Position numbers and translations under genes: made by a program. From NCBI GenBank assembly GCA_910585535.1, contig CAJUFK010000041.1:1-23466 (forward strand): DNA of 23,466 nt. The letters are read 5' to 3'. Below the pieces are notes generated by a model. It saw only the letters and a list, made by a program, of their open reading frames with translations. It was not told the DNA's origin and did not search any database. Shown here piece by piece: positions 8,005 through 16,240 of the stretch. Every line of letters begins with the position of its first letter. The first letter of the stretch is position 1. This DNA is from an uncultured Angelakisella sp. Lineage in GTDB: Bacteria; Bacillota; Clostridia; Oscillospirales; Ruminococcaceae.

Positions 8005-8055
8005 CCTGCTCCGGCGGGTCCGACCATACAAAACAGAAAAAACGGAGGTACCTTC

Positions 8056-9096
8056 ATGAAACGACTGGCAACCATCCTTCTGGCCCTGATCCTTTTTGTG
8101 ATGATCCCAGGGGGCTGCGGCAAAAAGGCTGAGACCATGACCCTGTACACCTGGGAGGGGATGTTCCCCCCGGAGGTGCTGGAGGGCTTCACCAAGGAGA
8201 CCGGCATCGCCATTAACTACGCCAACTTTGACACCGACGAGAATATGCTGGCCCGGCTCTCCGAGGCGGGGGGCGGGGACTATGACCTGGTCATCGCCGA
8301 CGACTACATCATCGAGACGGTGATCGCCCAGGGCCTGGCCCAAAAGCTGGATACGGCCAAGCTCACCGGCTGGGGAAACATCAACCCGGTGTTCCAGGGG
8401 CAGTTCTTTGATCCATCCAACGAGTACACGGTGCCCTATGGTTCGGGGGTGCAGACCATCGTTTACAATCCTGCCGCAGTACAGAAGGAGATCACCGGTT
8501 ACGCCGACCTTTGGGACGAGTCCCTTCGGGACAACATCGCGGTTATTGGCAACTACCGGGTGGTCAATGGCATGGCCCTGAAGGTGATGGGGGAAAGCTA
8601 CAACACCGAAGACACGGCGGTGATCGCCCAAGCGGGGCAGAAGATGCTGGAGCTGGCGCCTAACATCCGGCTTATCAAAAACGACAACCTCCAGGACGAC
8701 CTTCTCAGCGGAGAGGTAGGGGCTGCGGTGATGTACACCTCCCAGGTGACCCTGGCGATGCTGCAAAACCCGGATCTCAAGGTGGTATATCCCACCGAGG
8801 GGGTAGGCTTTGGCATTATGGGGACCTTTATTCCCAGCAAGGCGCCCAACGCCGAGGCGGCGCACAAGTTCCTGGACTACGTGCTTCGGCCGGAGGTCTC
8901 GGCCCAGTGCTTTGAGTATATGGGGTACTACTGCACCAACAAGGCGGCGGAAAGCCACATCAACGAGGCGTACCGCAGTTTCCTGACCCTGCCGGAGAGC
9001 GTGACCGGCGGGGAGATGATCCAGACGGTTTCGGCGGAGGCGGAGGAGGCCCATAATAAGGTATGGACCGAGTTCCGGGCGGCCTGCGGCAACTAA
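8056..9096 (+). CDS. potD: Spermidine/putrescine-binding lipoprotein
   Basis: A 346-residue extracellular solute-binding lipoprotein. The signal peptide MKRLATILLALILFVMIPGG precedes Cys21; the lipobox (PGGC) is slightly atypical. The mature protein starts with the PotD pattern TLYTWEGMFPPEVLEGF, then ETGIAINYANFDTDENMLA and YDLVIADDYIIE, matching the acidic and aromatic polyamine pocket of PotD. GGAGGT lies six bases before ATG 8056. It is the last gene of the operon, followed by a strong terminator at 9134-9175. The ligand (putrescine or spermidine) is inferred from family. Confidence 0.93.
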   Translation: MKRLATILLALILFVMIPGGCGKKAETMTLYTWEGMFPPEVLEGFTKETGIAINYANFDTDENMLARLSEAGGGDYDLVIADDYIIETVIAQGLAQKLDTAKLTGWGNINPVFQGQFFDPSNEYTVPYGSGVQTIVYNPAAVQKEITGYADLWDESLRDNIAVIGNYRVVNGMALKVMGESYNTEDTAVIAQAGQKMLELAPNIRLIKNDNLQDDLLSGEVGAAVMYTSQVTLAMLQNPDLKVVYPTEGVGFGIMGTFIPSKAPNAEAAHKFLDYVLRPEVSAQCFEYMGYYCTNKAAESHINEAYRSFLTLPESVTGGEMIQTVSAEAEEAHNKVWTEFRAACGN

Positions 9097-9133
9097 GGCC
9101 AAACACAACGGGAAGCAAGCAATCAAGGCAAGA

Positions 9134-9175
9134 AAAGTTTCGGGCCGCCCTATGAAAAGGGCGGCCCGAAGCTTT
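9134..9175 (+). terminator. Terminator of the pot operon
   Basis: A 12-bp perfect stem, TTCGGGCCGCCC (9139-9150) with GGGCGGCCCGAA (9159-9170), is extended by AAAG/CTTT and closes a TATGAAAA loop. Confidence 0.85.
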
Positions 9176-9218
9176 AGACCCCGCTCGGCTTTCAGCCTTA
9201 CTTTGCAGTTCCCATGAT

Positions 9219-9485
9219 TTCTACCTTCCGCCTTTTACTGCTTCCGACTCCAGGCACAACCCAGGTCCCGGCACAACCCTTAGCCGCAGAGCGGCGGGGA
9301 GGGTGTGCAAGCGGGCGCAGGCCCGCCCTGGCAAGGGGTGTTTCTGCCTTCCGCCTTTTACAACTTCCGACTCCAGGCACAGCCTAAGCCAGCATACAAC
9401 CCTTAGGCGCGGAGCGCCGGGGAGGGTCTGCCTGTGGGCGCCAGCCCACCGGCGGGGAGGGTGTGCCTGCGGGCGCTAGCCCGCT
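9219..9485 (-). repeat. Dispersed GC-rich palindromic repeat, composite cluster (copy 3)
   Basis: The 387-bp interval 9097-9483 contains the pot terminator and then only repeats. In minus orientation there are two full units, each with the palindrome GGCGC/GCCGC core, GGTTGTG, TGCCTGGAGTCGGAAG and GTAAAAGGCGGAAGG. An extra A-type module (GCGGGCGCTAGCCCGC) sits at 9451-9485. The GGGGAGGG landmarks are at 9297, 9419 and 9454. The left edge touches the stop codon of the coiled-coil gene. No coding potential is visible. Confidence 0.8.
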
Positions 9486-9954
9486 AGGCGCGGCCTAGGC
9501 GGGAGCTGCCTCCGGTTGATGAACCGGCAGAGTAAAATCTTGATGCTTTCGCCGCGCTCCCCTGGTTTGCAGCCTTGATTCTTTTCAGCATCTGCTCCTG
9601 CTCCAGGCGCAGGCGCAGGCGCGCTTGGACTTCGCTCTCCGGGAAGCGGCTTAGCACCGTCCGGATCTCCTGTCCCAGGCGGTATATCTCCTGGTAATTT
9701 TGGGGCAGGGTCTCTACTTCGCTCCTGCCCTTGGCAGCATCCAACAGCCGCTGCCCCTCTTCCCCGGCTTCTTGGCAAAGGGCGGACAGCTCTTCCTCCC
9801 GCTTCTGGATCTCGGCCAGCAGCTTCTCCCGCTTCCCCATCTCCCCTTCCAGGTGGTCCACGGCACAGGTGAGCATCTCTTGGGTGGCGGCCTCAAAGGC
9901 CAGAAGCAGCTCCTGCTCCTGGGCAAGGATGGCGGCGGCGCGTCGGGTATCCAT
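9484..9954 (-). CDS. Coiled-coil protein, possibly FlgN/FliT-like
   Basis: A 156-residue, highly charged, almost entirely helical protein. Long heptad-like runs (EMGKREKLLAEIQKREEELS, then LRLRLEQEQMLKRIKAA) are of the kind seen in flagellar export chaperones such as FlgN or FliT. The last ~25 residues are small and polar (Ser, Gly, Ala). There is no signal or membrane segment. I cannot assign a family with confidence. The start at 9954 is chosen because homology-like helix content begins there and GGGGAGAG lies upstream; a longer in-frame start would run through the divergent promoter. The stop codon lies at the edge of a repeat cluster, so the last residues (SRLGRA) may be repeat-derived. 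Its neighbour on the other strand is PilZ-like. Confidence 0.6.
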   Translation of the reverse strand: MDTRRAAAILAQEQELLLAFEAATQEMLTCAVDHLEGEMGKREKLLAEIQKREEELSALCQEAGEEGQRLLDAAKGRSEVETLPQNYQEIYRLGQEIRTVLSRFPESEVQARLRLRLEQEQMLKRIKAANQGSAAKASRFYSAGSSTGGSSRLGRA

Positions 9955-9981
9955 TATTTTTCCACTCTCCCCAAATTTTAC

Positions 9982-10010
9982 TTGCAAAATTGCGGTTTTG
10001 AACTTATTAT
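9982..10010 (+). promoter_or_regulatory. Sigma-A promoter of the PilZ-like gene
   Basis: TTGCAA (9982-9987) and TATTAT (10005-10010) are 17 bp apart. They lie 42 bp before the start codon, in an AT-rich patch between two divergent genes. Confidence 0.6.
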
Positions 10011-10052
10011 AATAAGATAGAACGCTGTACGTAGAAAGCGAGGCGATCCCAT

Positions 10053-10736
10053 ATGAGCAGCCGGATCGAGCGGGACTTCCCCGCCGCACTCAAAACCCCT
10101 GACGGCCGGGTGGTGGAGTACGGAACGGCCCAGGCCTCCATCCAGGAGGGAAGCGTGGACTTTAAGAGCGAGTTTGTCCCCCTTTTTAAGATGGGCACCC
10201 CCCTGGTTATCGTCCGGATGAAGGACAAGGTGGAGACCCAGGTCTTTACCGGGGAGTCCTACCTTTCCACCGAAAAGATGCTCCGCCTGGTGGCGGTCCG
10301 GGACGAGGTGCTTCCCGGGGCGGCCTCCGCCTACTCCTATGAGGTGGAACTTTCCGGCCAGGCCTCTGCCCTCATCCAGCCCAAGATCCACCGGCGGCTC
10401 TTCTCCTTTGGGCAGAAGGAGGAGGCCATCCCCTCCCTTCAGGAGTTCCCGGTCTCGGTTTACTCCCTCTCCCTTACCCAGCTGAAGTTTACCTGCCAGC
10501 TTCCCCTCACCCAGGGACAGCGGCTCACTTTGACGGCGGGGGATCCGCCCCTCCTCCAGGAAGTTTCCCTGGAGGTAGAGCTTCCCGTTACCTTTGGGGC
10601 AGGGGACACCAGCAGCTACCGCTGCCGCATCCTGGAACTCCCCGGGGAAAACCGGGACAGGCTGGAGCGGCTGCTCCGGCGGCTGAGCCTGACGCTGAAC
10701 AAAGCGTTCCCGCCCCCGCCGGAGGGCTCCCTGTAA
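10053..10736 (+). CDS. PilZ-like (YcgR-type) protein with degenerate c-di-GMP motif
   Basis: A 227-residue cytosolic protein. The first ~100 residues resemble the YcgR N-terminal (flagellar brake) domain, with GTPLVIVRM and TQVFTGES strands. The second half (about 125-220) has the outline of a PilZ barrel: VYSLSLTQLKFTCQLPL, then LTQGQRLTLTAG, a VELPVTF strand and a C-terminal helix NRDRLERLLRRLSL. The usual RxxxR and [DN]xSxxG nucleotide-binding motifs are weak; SLSLTQ occupies the second position. If it is a PilZ protein it may bind c-di-GMP poorly or have lost that ability. It converges on csrA with only one base between the two stop codons. Confidence 0.55.
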   Translation: MSSRIERDFPAALKTPDGRVVEYGTAQASIQEGSVDFKSEFVPLFKMGTPLVIVRMKDKVETQVFTGESYLSTEKMLRLVAVRDEVLPGAASAYSYEVELSGQASALIQPKIHRRLFSFGQKEEAIPSLQEFPVSVYSLSLTQLKFTCQLPLTQGQRLTLTAGDPPLLQEVSLEVELPVTFGAGDTSSYRCRILELPGENRDRLERLLRRLSLTLNKAFPPPPEGSL

Positions 10737-10737
10737 G

Positions 10738-11016
10738 CTACTTTTCCCCCTCTCCGGGTGTTTCCGGGGCGGGGGTTTCGCTTTCCTCCGGGCGCTGCAT
10801 CCGCTTGAGGAGGTCCTTCACTGCGGCGGCAGAGGGATGGACCACGGCGGACTGGTTCTCCTTGATGGTGGCGTACAGCTCCTTCCGGTAAACCTTGACG
10901 CTGCCGGGGGCGGCAATACCGATGCGAACCTTGTCCCCGTAGATCTCGGTGATCTTAATTTCGATCCCGCCGTCTAAAATCAGGGACTCCCCGGCCTTTC
11001 TGGACAGGATCAGCAT
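10738..11016 (-). CDS. csrA: Carbon storage regulator CsrA
   Basis: A 92-residue RNA-binding dimer that blocks translation of target mRNAs at GGA motifs. The core MLILSRKAGESLILD, then ITEIYGDKVRIGIAAP and VYRKELY, is canonical and retains R44. The C-terminal tail after about residue 70 (ending ETPAPETPGEGEK) is longer than in the 61-74 residue norm and is acidic and proline-rich. The start overlaps the fliW stop by seven bases (ATGCTGA), with GGAGGGGGGAG upstream, so the two are translationally coupled. The likely target is the flagellin mRNA, whose leader carries matching sites in this window. A larger in-frame ORF upstream is only a shadow of fliW. Confidence 0.95.
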   Translation of the reverse strand: MLILSRKAGESLILDGGIEIKITEIYGDKVRIGIAAPGSVKVYRKELYATIKENQSAVVHPSAAAVKDLLKRMQRPEESETPAPETPGEGEK

Positions 11017-11441
11017 TGCGCTCCCCCCTCCCGGATCAAGGGATGCCGGATGGGGAGACCCCCATCCAGGACGAATTGAGCCGCCTGGCGCAGTTCCGGG
11101 TTGACCACGATGGGACTGCGAAGGTTGACGGTGGAGTCGGCGAAGGGCTCCCGGAGGGAGACGATGAGCCAGCACATATAGTCCCCTTCGCCCAGAAGGT
11201 CCTTGGCCTCGGGGGGAAGTTCGGGGGTGTAGTGGTCGGTGATAAGGTCCGGCTGAACCAGGATGAAGCAGAGTTCCGGCTCCTCCACCGACTGGAGCCA
11301 AATAAAGTGTTCGCTGAGGTCCTCCTGGAAAAGGAAGACAAAGCGGCGGTACTTTTCAAAGCCGAAAATGGGACCGGCAAAGGTTACAATGTCCTTTTCG
11401 TCAATCTCCAGTTCTCCCAAATCCCGGGTCAAAAGTTTCAT
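11010..11441 (-). CDS. fliW: Flagellar assembly factor FliW
   Basis: A 143-residue protein that binds flagellin and, when released, sequesters CsrA, linking flagellin export to flagellin translation. Recognisable segments are LGELEIDEKDIVTFAGPIFG at the N terminus, then FVFLFQ, FIWLQSVEEPELCFILV and LRSPIVVNPELRQAAQFVL. The length is normal. GAAAGGA lies about nine bases upstream of ATG. It is directly coupled to csrA downstream. The gap to the preceding yviE-like gene holds a terminator, so fliW-csrA may have its own promoter, which I could not identify. Confidence 0.95.
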   Translation of the reverse strand: MKLLTRDLGELEIDEKDIVTFAGPIFGFEKYRRFVFLFQEDLSEHFIWLQSVEEPELCFILVQPDLITDHYTPELPPEAKDLLGEGDYMCWLIVSLREPFADSTVNLRSPIVVNPELRQAAQFVLDGGLPIRHPLIREGGAQC

Positions 11442-11561
11442 GGCGTTACATCCTTTCGTTTAGAATTGCCGGAGCCAAGACTCCAGGCGCCCACGATTGC
11501 CCTGCGCGACGTCAAGGGCCGTTTAGGCCCGGGCAGGGTGGGCCCGCCGACGCTGGCCGGC

Positions 11562-11599
11562 AAAAAGCGGCTATGGGTTTCTCCTCCACATAGCCGCTT
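11562..11599 (-). terminator. Terminator at the end of the flgM-yviE operon
   Basis: On the minus strand AAGCGGCTATG (11599-11589) pairs with CATAGCCGCTT (11575-11565), an 11-bp perfect stem continuing into TTTTT (11566-11562). The remaining interval 11442-11561 is GC-rich and contains a CCTGGAGTC fragment like that in the dispersed repeats. Confidence 0.8.
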
Positions 11600-11613
11600 C
11601 TCTCTTTTCTGCC

Positions 11614-12204
11614 TTAGGACTCCTCGTAGTTGGGATCGGAGCTTGGGGGAACGTAGGTAGGCGTGCCCAGATACTCGATCTCGATTTTGGGATACTGCAA
11701 AATATCCATCTGGTACTTGCCGGGAACGTATTCCATAATGTTCTTCTGGACCTGCCAGTCGAAGTTCATTTCGGTGGGCTGGTAGTCCAGGTTCAGCTCC
11801 TGGGGCTGCCAGGAAATGTCCCAGCCGGCGGAGGGGATAAAGGTGGTGTAGGTGGTCGGCTGCTGCAGCGCTTTCTGCTGGACAATCTGGCTGATGGATA
11901 CCCCATCCTGGATCTGGGAGATCTGGTTGCCGAACTGCACCCGCTCCCCAATGTTCTCGTAAGCGGTCTGCTGCCCTTGGCTGCCATAGTACCGGGCAAA
12001 CGCCCCGGGATCCCGCAGGTTCAGGCTTTCCCGCAAGCGGGTGGAATCCAGCCGCACCTGGATATTTTTCGCGTCGATGTTCATTCTCCCCTGGTTCTGG
12101 GTCATCTGGTACCGGGGATTATCCGACTGCTTCATCTCCAGACGGGCGGCTTCAATGTTGATTTTGTACTCAATAGGCGTACTGGTAATGTTAATCAGCT
12201 GCAC
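11614..12204 (-). CDS. yviE: DUF6470 family protein (YviE-like)
   Basis: A 196-residue protein of the family represented by B. subtilis YviE, always found between flgL and fliW. The N terminus MQLINITSTPIEYKINIEAA is typical, followed by LEMKQSDN and a long beta-rich, tryptophan- and tyrosine-containing C-terminal half (YQPTEMNFDWQVQK). The tail is proline-rich (YVPPSSDPNYEES). The function is unknown; the location suggests a role in hook-filament junction assembly. The start codon is GTG, six bases after GGAGGT. It lies 24 bp after flgL in the same operon and is followed by a terminator. Confidence 0.85.
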   Translation of the reverse strand: MQLINITSTPIEYKINIEAARLEMKQSDNPRYQMTQNQGRMNIDAKNIQVRLDSTRLRESLNLRDPGAFARYYGSQGQQTAYENIGERVQFGNQISQIQDGVSISQIVQQKALQQPTTYTTFIPSAGWDISWQPQELNLDYQPTEMNFDWQVQKNIMEYVPGKYQMDILQYPKIEIEYLGTPTYVPPSSDPNYEES

Positions 12205-12228
12205 ACAAACACCTCCACTCCTAGGAAA

Positions 12229-13773
12229 TTATGACATGAAGTCGAGCAGTGAGGCGGGAAGGACCTTGCTTCCAAGCTGCATGACAGCCAGCCAGACGTA
12301 CTCGCATTCCTTCATCTTGATGGCTTCTTGGGCCGGGGCGGAGGAGATCAGGTCGGTCTCCAGCGTGGTCATATCGGTGATGTCGTCGTCCAAGCGATCC
12401 TTGGTCTGCTCCAGATACTGCATCCGGTTGCCCAGGTCGGTTCGGGTGAGGCCGACGTTGTCGGTGAGGGCCACCAGCTGGTCATGCATATCATCCAGCC
12501 CGGCCTTATCCATCACCGGGTGAAGAGCCCCTTCGATTTGGGTCAGCAGGTCGTAGATGTTGCCGGCCACCTCGGTGCCCCGTTTGCCGGTAATGGTCTC
12601 TACCTTATCATATCCTGCAAAGCCTGTCAGGGTGAGTCCGGAGAAGGAGACCTGGAACGCGGTCCGGGTGTCCACAGTGGTGTCCCCGGCGATCTTCAGG
12701 CCCAGGCCGATGTCGGCGTAGGTGTCGCCGCTGTTGGGGACGACGGCGGGGGAGGTGGTGGCCACAGGACCCTTGCTCAGGTCCAGAATGGCCCCGCTGC
12801 CCTCGTTTTTGTAGGTGGTGTCGTCAACCTTTACGTAGGGGTTGCCGGCAGCATCTTCATAGGTGTCTCCCACCTTGGTAAACACATTGTTGTTTGCATC
12901 GGTAAAGGTGGTATACTCTCCGTTGGCATCCTTTACATACTTAACCGTCCCCACGGTGTCCACGTAGGTGGTCACACCGGCGGCGTCTGTGGTGGCAAAC
13001 AGGGTGGATTTTCCGGCGGCATCAGGGTTGAACTCCGAGACAGCAACTCCGGTGGGATTCCCAATGGGAGTGGGAGGAGTCGCGTTGTCGGTCCAGGTCC
13101 CATCCGCATTCTTGATAATGGATGTACCGCCGTTGGCAGTGGTGTAGGTGATGGATCCATCCGGATTGGGGGCATCGGCGGCCTTGAACAGCGTTCCGGC
13201 GGCATCCGCCACCCACGTCCCGTCATCCGCCTTGGACTCCACCGGCTTGTCGTAGTAATACTTTCCGTCGGTGGTGCTTTTGTAGATCTGCTCCACAGGG
13301 ATGCCGTTAAAGCAAAGCTTGCCGTCCTCGTTGGCGGTAAAGGGCTGGGTGCTGTTGTTGGTACCGGCGAAGAGGTACTTACCGCCGAACTGGTTGTTGA
13401 TGAACTGGAGGATCTGCTCCTTGGCGCTGTGGATCTCCTTGGCGATGACCTCCCGGGCGGTGGCGCCGTAGTCCTCGCTCATGCCCATGAGCATCCGCTC
13501 CTGGACCTTCTGGAGAACCGAATGGATAGAATCCATGTTGCTGTCCACCGACTTCATCTCGGCGATAAGGTCCTTGGTGTTCTCCAGCTGCTGGGTGGCC
13601 TGGTACCGCTCCTCCTGGAGGTGCATGGCCCGGCTCCCCGCCGCTACATCGTCAGAAAGACGCTTGAACTTCAGGCCGCTTTCGCTGCGCTCCAGGGTGT
13701 CCGCCTGCTTCTTCAGGCTGCTGTTCACCTGGCGGCGATAATTACGGCTAATCATTCTTTGTGCGACACGCAT
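12229..13773 (-). CDS. flgL: Flagellar hook-associated protein 3 (FlgL) with enlarged central domain
   Basis: A 514-residue hook-filament junction protein, much longer than the usual ~300. The conserved N-terminal D0/D1 part spans about 1-160: RMISRNYRRQVNSSLKKQAD, RLSDDVAAGSRAMHLQE, then FGGKYLFAGTNNSTQPF and FNGIPVEQIY. Residues about 165-345 are an insertion of short beta repeats such as DGTWVADAAGTLFK and NADGTWTDN. The conserved part resumes at YADIGLGLKI and ends with the helical D0 (LGNRMQYLEQTKDRLDDDI, ECEYVWLAVMQLGSKVLPAS). The start has AAAGGA upstream. It follows flgK after 27 bp. Confidence 0.93.
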   Translation of the reverse strand: MRVAQRMISRNYRRQVNSSLKKQADTLERSESGLKFKRLSDDVAAGSRAMHLQEERYQATQQLENTKDLIAEMKSVDSNMDSIHSVLQKVQERMLMGMSEDYGATAREVIAKEIHSAKEQILQFINNQFGGKYLFAGTNNSTQPFTANEDGKLCFNGIPVEQIYKSTTDGKYYYDKPVESKADDGTWVADAAGTLFKAADAPNPDGSITYTTANGGTSIIKNADGTWTDNATPPTPIGNPTGVAVSEFNPDAAGKSTLFATTDAAGVTTYVDTVGTVKYVKDANGEYTTFTDANNNVFTKVGDTYEDAAGNPYVKVDDTTYKNEGSGAILDLSKGPVATTSPAVVPNSGDTYADIGLGLKIAGDTTVDTRTAFQVSFSGLTLTGFAGYDKVETITGKRGTEVAGNIYDLLTQIEGALHPVMDKAGLDDMHDQLVALTDNVGLTRTDLGNRMQYLEQTKDRLDDDITDMTTLETDLISSAPAQEAIKMKECEYVWLAVMQLGSKVLPASLLDFMS

Positions 13774-13800
13774 CTCTCAATCATTCCTTTCCGTAATTAC

Positions 13801-15387
13801 TTATCGGCCCACCAAACCGGTCTTGTTGATGATAACATCCAGGGCCTCGTCCATGGCGGTCATCAGACGGGAGGCCGCCGTGAGGGATTTGTTGTAAAGC
13901 ATCATGTTGGCCACTTCTTCGTCCACCACGACGCCGGATACGCTGTCCCGGTTGTCCTCCAGGTTCTGGACGATGACATTGGTGGCTTCCAGGCGGTTTT
14001 CCGCAAAGTTCACGTCCTCGCCCAGGGTGGTAACGTAATTTTTGACGAAATCCAGGAAGGTGCCGCTGAACTCCTCCCCGTTGGCGTCGAAGTAGATGGT
14101 GGCGTTGCTCACCGCGTCGGCCAGGGCCAGGGCGTAGTTGCCCACGTTGTCGGAGGTGTCGTTTTCGTTCGGGTTGCGCTGGTAGATGACGTAGCCGGAG
14201 TTGTTGGCCCACTCATCGGAGATGGAGAGGTTATCCGCCGTAATGGTGATGTCGTCCTTTACATGGTACTTGCCGTCTGCGTCCATCTCGGTGCTGAGGC
14301 CGCCCAACAGCTTCTTATAGATGATGTTGCCGTCTGCGTCCACCTTGGGGGCGCCGGTCTCGGCGTCGTATTCCGGGACAATGTTGTTGACGGTGTTGGC
14401 CAGGGACTGGGCGAAGGCGTTAAGCTGGTCCTTGTAGTAGAGGGCGCCGCGCTGGATGCTCTCTCCGGGGTTGCGGATGTTGGGGCCCCGGCCGTTGATG
14501 TAGTCGGTGGAAGCCTTCAGGGAGCCCTGGAGCATCTCCACCGGCTGGTTGGTGGAAATCCACCGCAGGCCGACAACACCGGTGCGGTCGTCCTGGGTCA
14601 TCTCGATCTTGTCGTATTTGCTGCCGTTGACAGCCAGCTGGCCGTTGACCACCACGTTGACGGTGCCGTCCTCGTTGGTGTTGTAGGTGATGTCGGCGTA
14701 CTGGGAAAGCTCATCCAAAAGGAGGTTGCGCTGGTCGTACAGTTCGTTGGGTCCAAAGTAGGGGTTGGACTGGAAGGAGGCCGCGTCGTCCATAATGGTC
14801 TTGTTCAGCCCGGCCAGCTCCATCAGCTTTTTGTTCACGTCGTCTACCGAAACGCTGAGGTCGTAGATCTGCTGTTCCCGGGCACTGTCCAGCTTGCTGC
14901 TGATCTGCTGGAGGGTCTGGGTAACGTTTTTCATGGCGGAGGTGACGATGTTGGCGTGGGTTTCCGAATAGGCGTGGACCGAAAAGCTCTGGAGGGCGTC
15001 GCTGAGGGCCATAAGGACCGACCGCAGGCCGGTATCGCTTTTGGGGTTAAACTCGTTGAGGGCGGACTGGATGTCCCCCAGGATCTCGCTGGAGCGGGTG
15101 TAGTACCCCTGCTCGGCACACTCGTCCCGGTAGCGCTTATCCAGGTAGACGTCCCGGGTCTGGCCAACGCCGGTAATGTCCACGCCCTGTCCGGCGGGGC
15201 CCACCCGGCTGGAGGAATAGCGGTTGCGGTAGCTGTCCGGAGCCACGGCCACCTGGGTGATCCGCTGGCGGGTGTAGCCGGCAGAGTCCCAGTTGGTCAG
15301 GTTCTGGCCAGTGACGTCCAATCCCTTCTGGGCAGCGGTGAGACCCTTTTTGGCGGTCTCGAATCCTAAGAAAGTCGGTCTAATCAA
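13801..15387 (-). CDS. flgK: Flagellar hook-associated protein 1 (FlgK)
   Basis: A 528-residue junction protein, normal for the family. It begins IRPTFLGFETAKKGLTAAQK and continues LDVTGQNLTN, the canonical N-terminal helix; GVDITGVGQTRDVYLDKRYR follows. The C terminus SLTAASRLMTAMDEALDVII is the matching D0 helix. The start is TTG at 15387, with GGAGGG about seven bases upstream; homology begins exactly there. An ATG at 15459 is rejected because it lies inside the preceding flgN-like gene and adds unrelated residues. There is a 16-bp gap from the flgN-like gene. Confidence 0.93.
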   Translation of the reverse strand: MIRPTFLGFETAKKGLTAAQKGLDVTGQNLTNWDSAGYTRQRITQVAVAPDSYRNRYSSSRVGPAGQGVDITGVGQTRDVYLDKRYRDECAEQGYYTRSSEILGDIQSALNEFNPKSDTGLRSVLMALSDALQSFSVHAYSETHANIVTSAMKNVTQTLQQISSKLDSAREQQIYDLSVSVDDVNKKLMELAGLNKTIMDDAASFQSNPYFGPNELYDQRNLLLDELSQYADITYNTNEDGTVNVVVNGQLAVNGSKYDKIEMTQDDRTGVVGLRWISTNQPVEMLQGSLKASTDYINGRGPNIRNPGESIQRGALYYKDQLNAFAQSLANTVNNIVPEYDAETGAPKVDADGNIIYKKLLGGLSTEMDADGKYHVKDDITITADNLSISDEWANNSGYVIYQRNPNENDTSDNVGNYALALADAVSNATIYFDANGEEFSGTFLDFVKNYVTTLGEDVNFAENRLEATNVIVQNLEDNRDSVSGVVVDEEVANMMLYNKSLTAASRLMTAMDEALDVIINKTGLVGR

Positions 15388-15403
15388 GGTCTTTCCCTCC
15401 GTA

Positions 15404-15862
15404 TTATATCTTCGCTTCAAAGATGGAGCCGCCGCTTTCGGGGCGCTGCCGTCCGCCATGGGTGTAGGGGGCTACAGGCGCGCCCTCCTCCGGCATCCCC
15501 ATCAGCCTCATGCCCTCTTTGACAAAAGCGATGGATTTTTCGTTAAAGTATTTGATCTCGTCTACAGCCTTGCCGAACCGCCGGAACTGCTCCGGCAGCT
15601 CCCCTTGGTCCGCCTTGTCCAGCCGGGCCAGGATCTGGGAGAAGGTAAGCCCCCCGAAGCCGGCGGCCTCCTGCTCCTTTTCCCGCTGTTCTTCCAGCTG
15701 GGTGAGGCGCATATTCATAGCCTGCTGGCGGCTGACCATCTTATCCACCCGCTTGGGGTTGTAGGAGATAAGGGCGGAATACTTTTCGCTCTCCCCTGCT
15801 GCCATCTCCTCCAAAAAGTCCACATATCCCCCCAGGAAGGCGGAAAATCGTTTGGCGTCCAT
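15404..15862 (-). CDS. flgN: FlgN-like flagellar export chaperone
   Basis: A 152-residue, mostly helical protein lying exactly where flgN (yvyG) is found, between flgM and flgK. Charged helices dominate: LGGYVDFLEEMAAGESEKYS, MVSRQQAMNMRLTQLEEQRE, then QILARLDKADQGELPEQFRR. FlgN proteins chaperone FlgK and FlgL to the export gate and have low sequence conservation, so the call rests on position, size and helix content. GGAGG lies just before ATG 15862. It is ten bases after the flgM stop in the same operon. Confidence 0.8.
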   Translation of the reverse strand: MDAKRFSAFLGGYVDFLEEMAAGESEKYSALISYNPKRVDKMVSRQQAMNMRLTQLEEQREKEQEAAGFGGLTFSQILARLDKADQGELPEQFRRFGKAVDEIKYFNEKSIAFVKEGMRLMGMPEEGAPVAPYTHGGRQRPESGGSIFEAKI

Positions 15863-15872
15863 GGGGCACCTC

Positions 15873-16187
15873 CTAGGCTACCAGGTGGCGCATCACAGCG
15901 TCCACCAGCCGGTCGGTGGGGACGTTGTACTCCCCCTTCTGGACGGCGTTGCGAAGGCTTTCCAGCCGCTCCGCCGAGGCGGGCTCCCGGATCTCTGCCA
16001 GAATGGAGCGGGAAAGCTGCTCCACCTCCAGCTGGCGGGTGGCCTCCTGGCTGATTTGGATCCGGTCGGTCTTGCCGGACTTTTCCGCTGCCGGGGTCTC
16101 ACCGGCGGCCCCGGTCCTACGGAGGGTGTGCCCGTAGTCGCTGATTTTATTGTATGCCTGATATGCTGCGGTTGGATTGATCTTCAT
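15873..16187 (-). CDS. flgM: Anti-sigma-28 factor FlgM
   Basis: A 104-residue protein that binds and inhibits the flagellar sigma factor until it is exported through the finished hook. The C-terminal binding region is recognisable: DRIQISQEATRQLEVEQLSR, then IREPASAERLESLRNAVQKG and EYNVPTDRLVDAVMRHL. The N terminus MKINPTAAYQAYNKI is also typical. GGGGGAGG lies seven bases before ATG. It is the first gene of the flgM-flgN-flgK-flgL-yviE operon and divergent from parA. Its promoter motif matches that of flagellin, suggesting an autoregulatory loop with its own target sigma factor. Confidence 0.93.
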   Translation of the reverse strand: MKINPTAAYQAYNKISDYGHTLRRTGAAGETPAAEKSGKTDRIQISQEATRQLEVEQLSRSILAEIREPASAERLESLRNAVQKGEYNVPTDRLVDAVMRHLVA

Positions 16188-16240
16188 GTTGGGTACCTCC
16201 CCCGGATTAGCCGGTGTAGCGATAACATTCTCAATTTCTT

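Noticed and set aside
7180..9126. 648-aa minus-strand ORF opposite potC/potD
   Set aside because: Antisense shadow of a complete, ordered transporter operon.
9219..9485. Possible insertion sequence remnant
   Set aside because: No transposase coding, and the modules recur without a fixed element length or target duplications that I could see; treated as an extragenic repeat instead.
11442..11561. Flagellar-sigma promoter before fliW
   Set aside because: TAAA and TTGACG occur, but no matching -10 box lies at the right distance, and the CTTTAG-N16-CGAATA motif is absent.
12328..15369. 1013-aa plus-strand ORF opposite flgL/flgK
   Set aside because: Long only because high-GC codons avoid stops; Val/Gly/His-rich, no start signal, and FlgK/FlgL motifs are on the minus strand.
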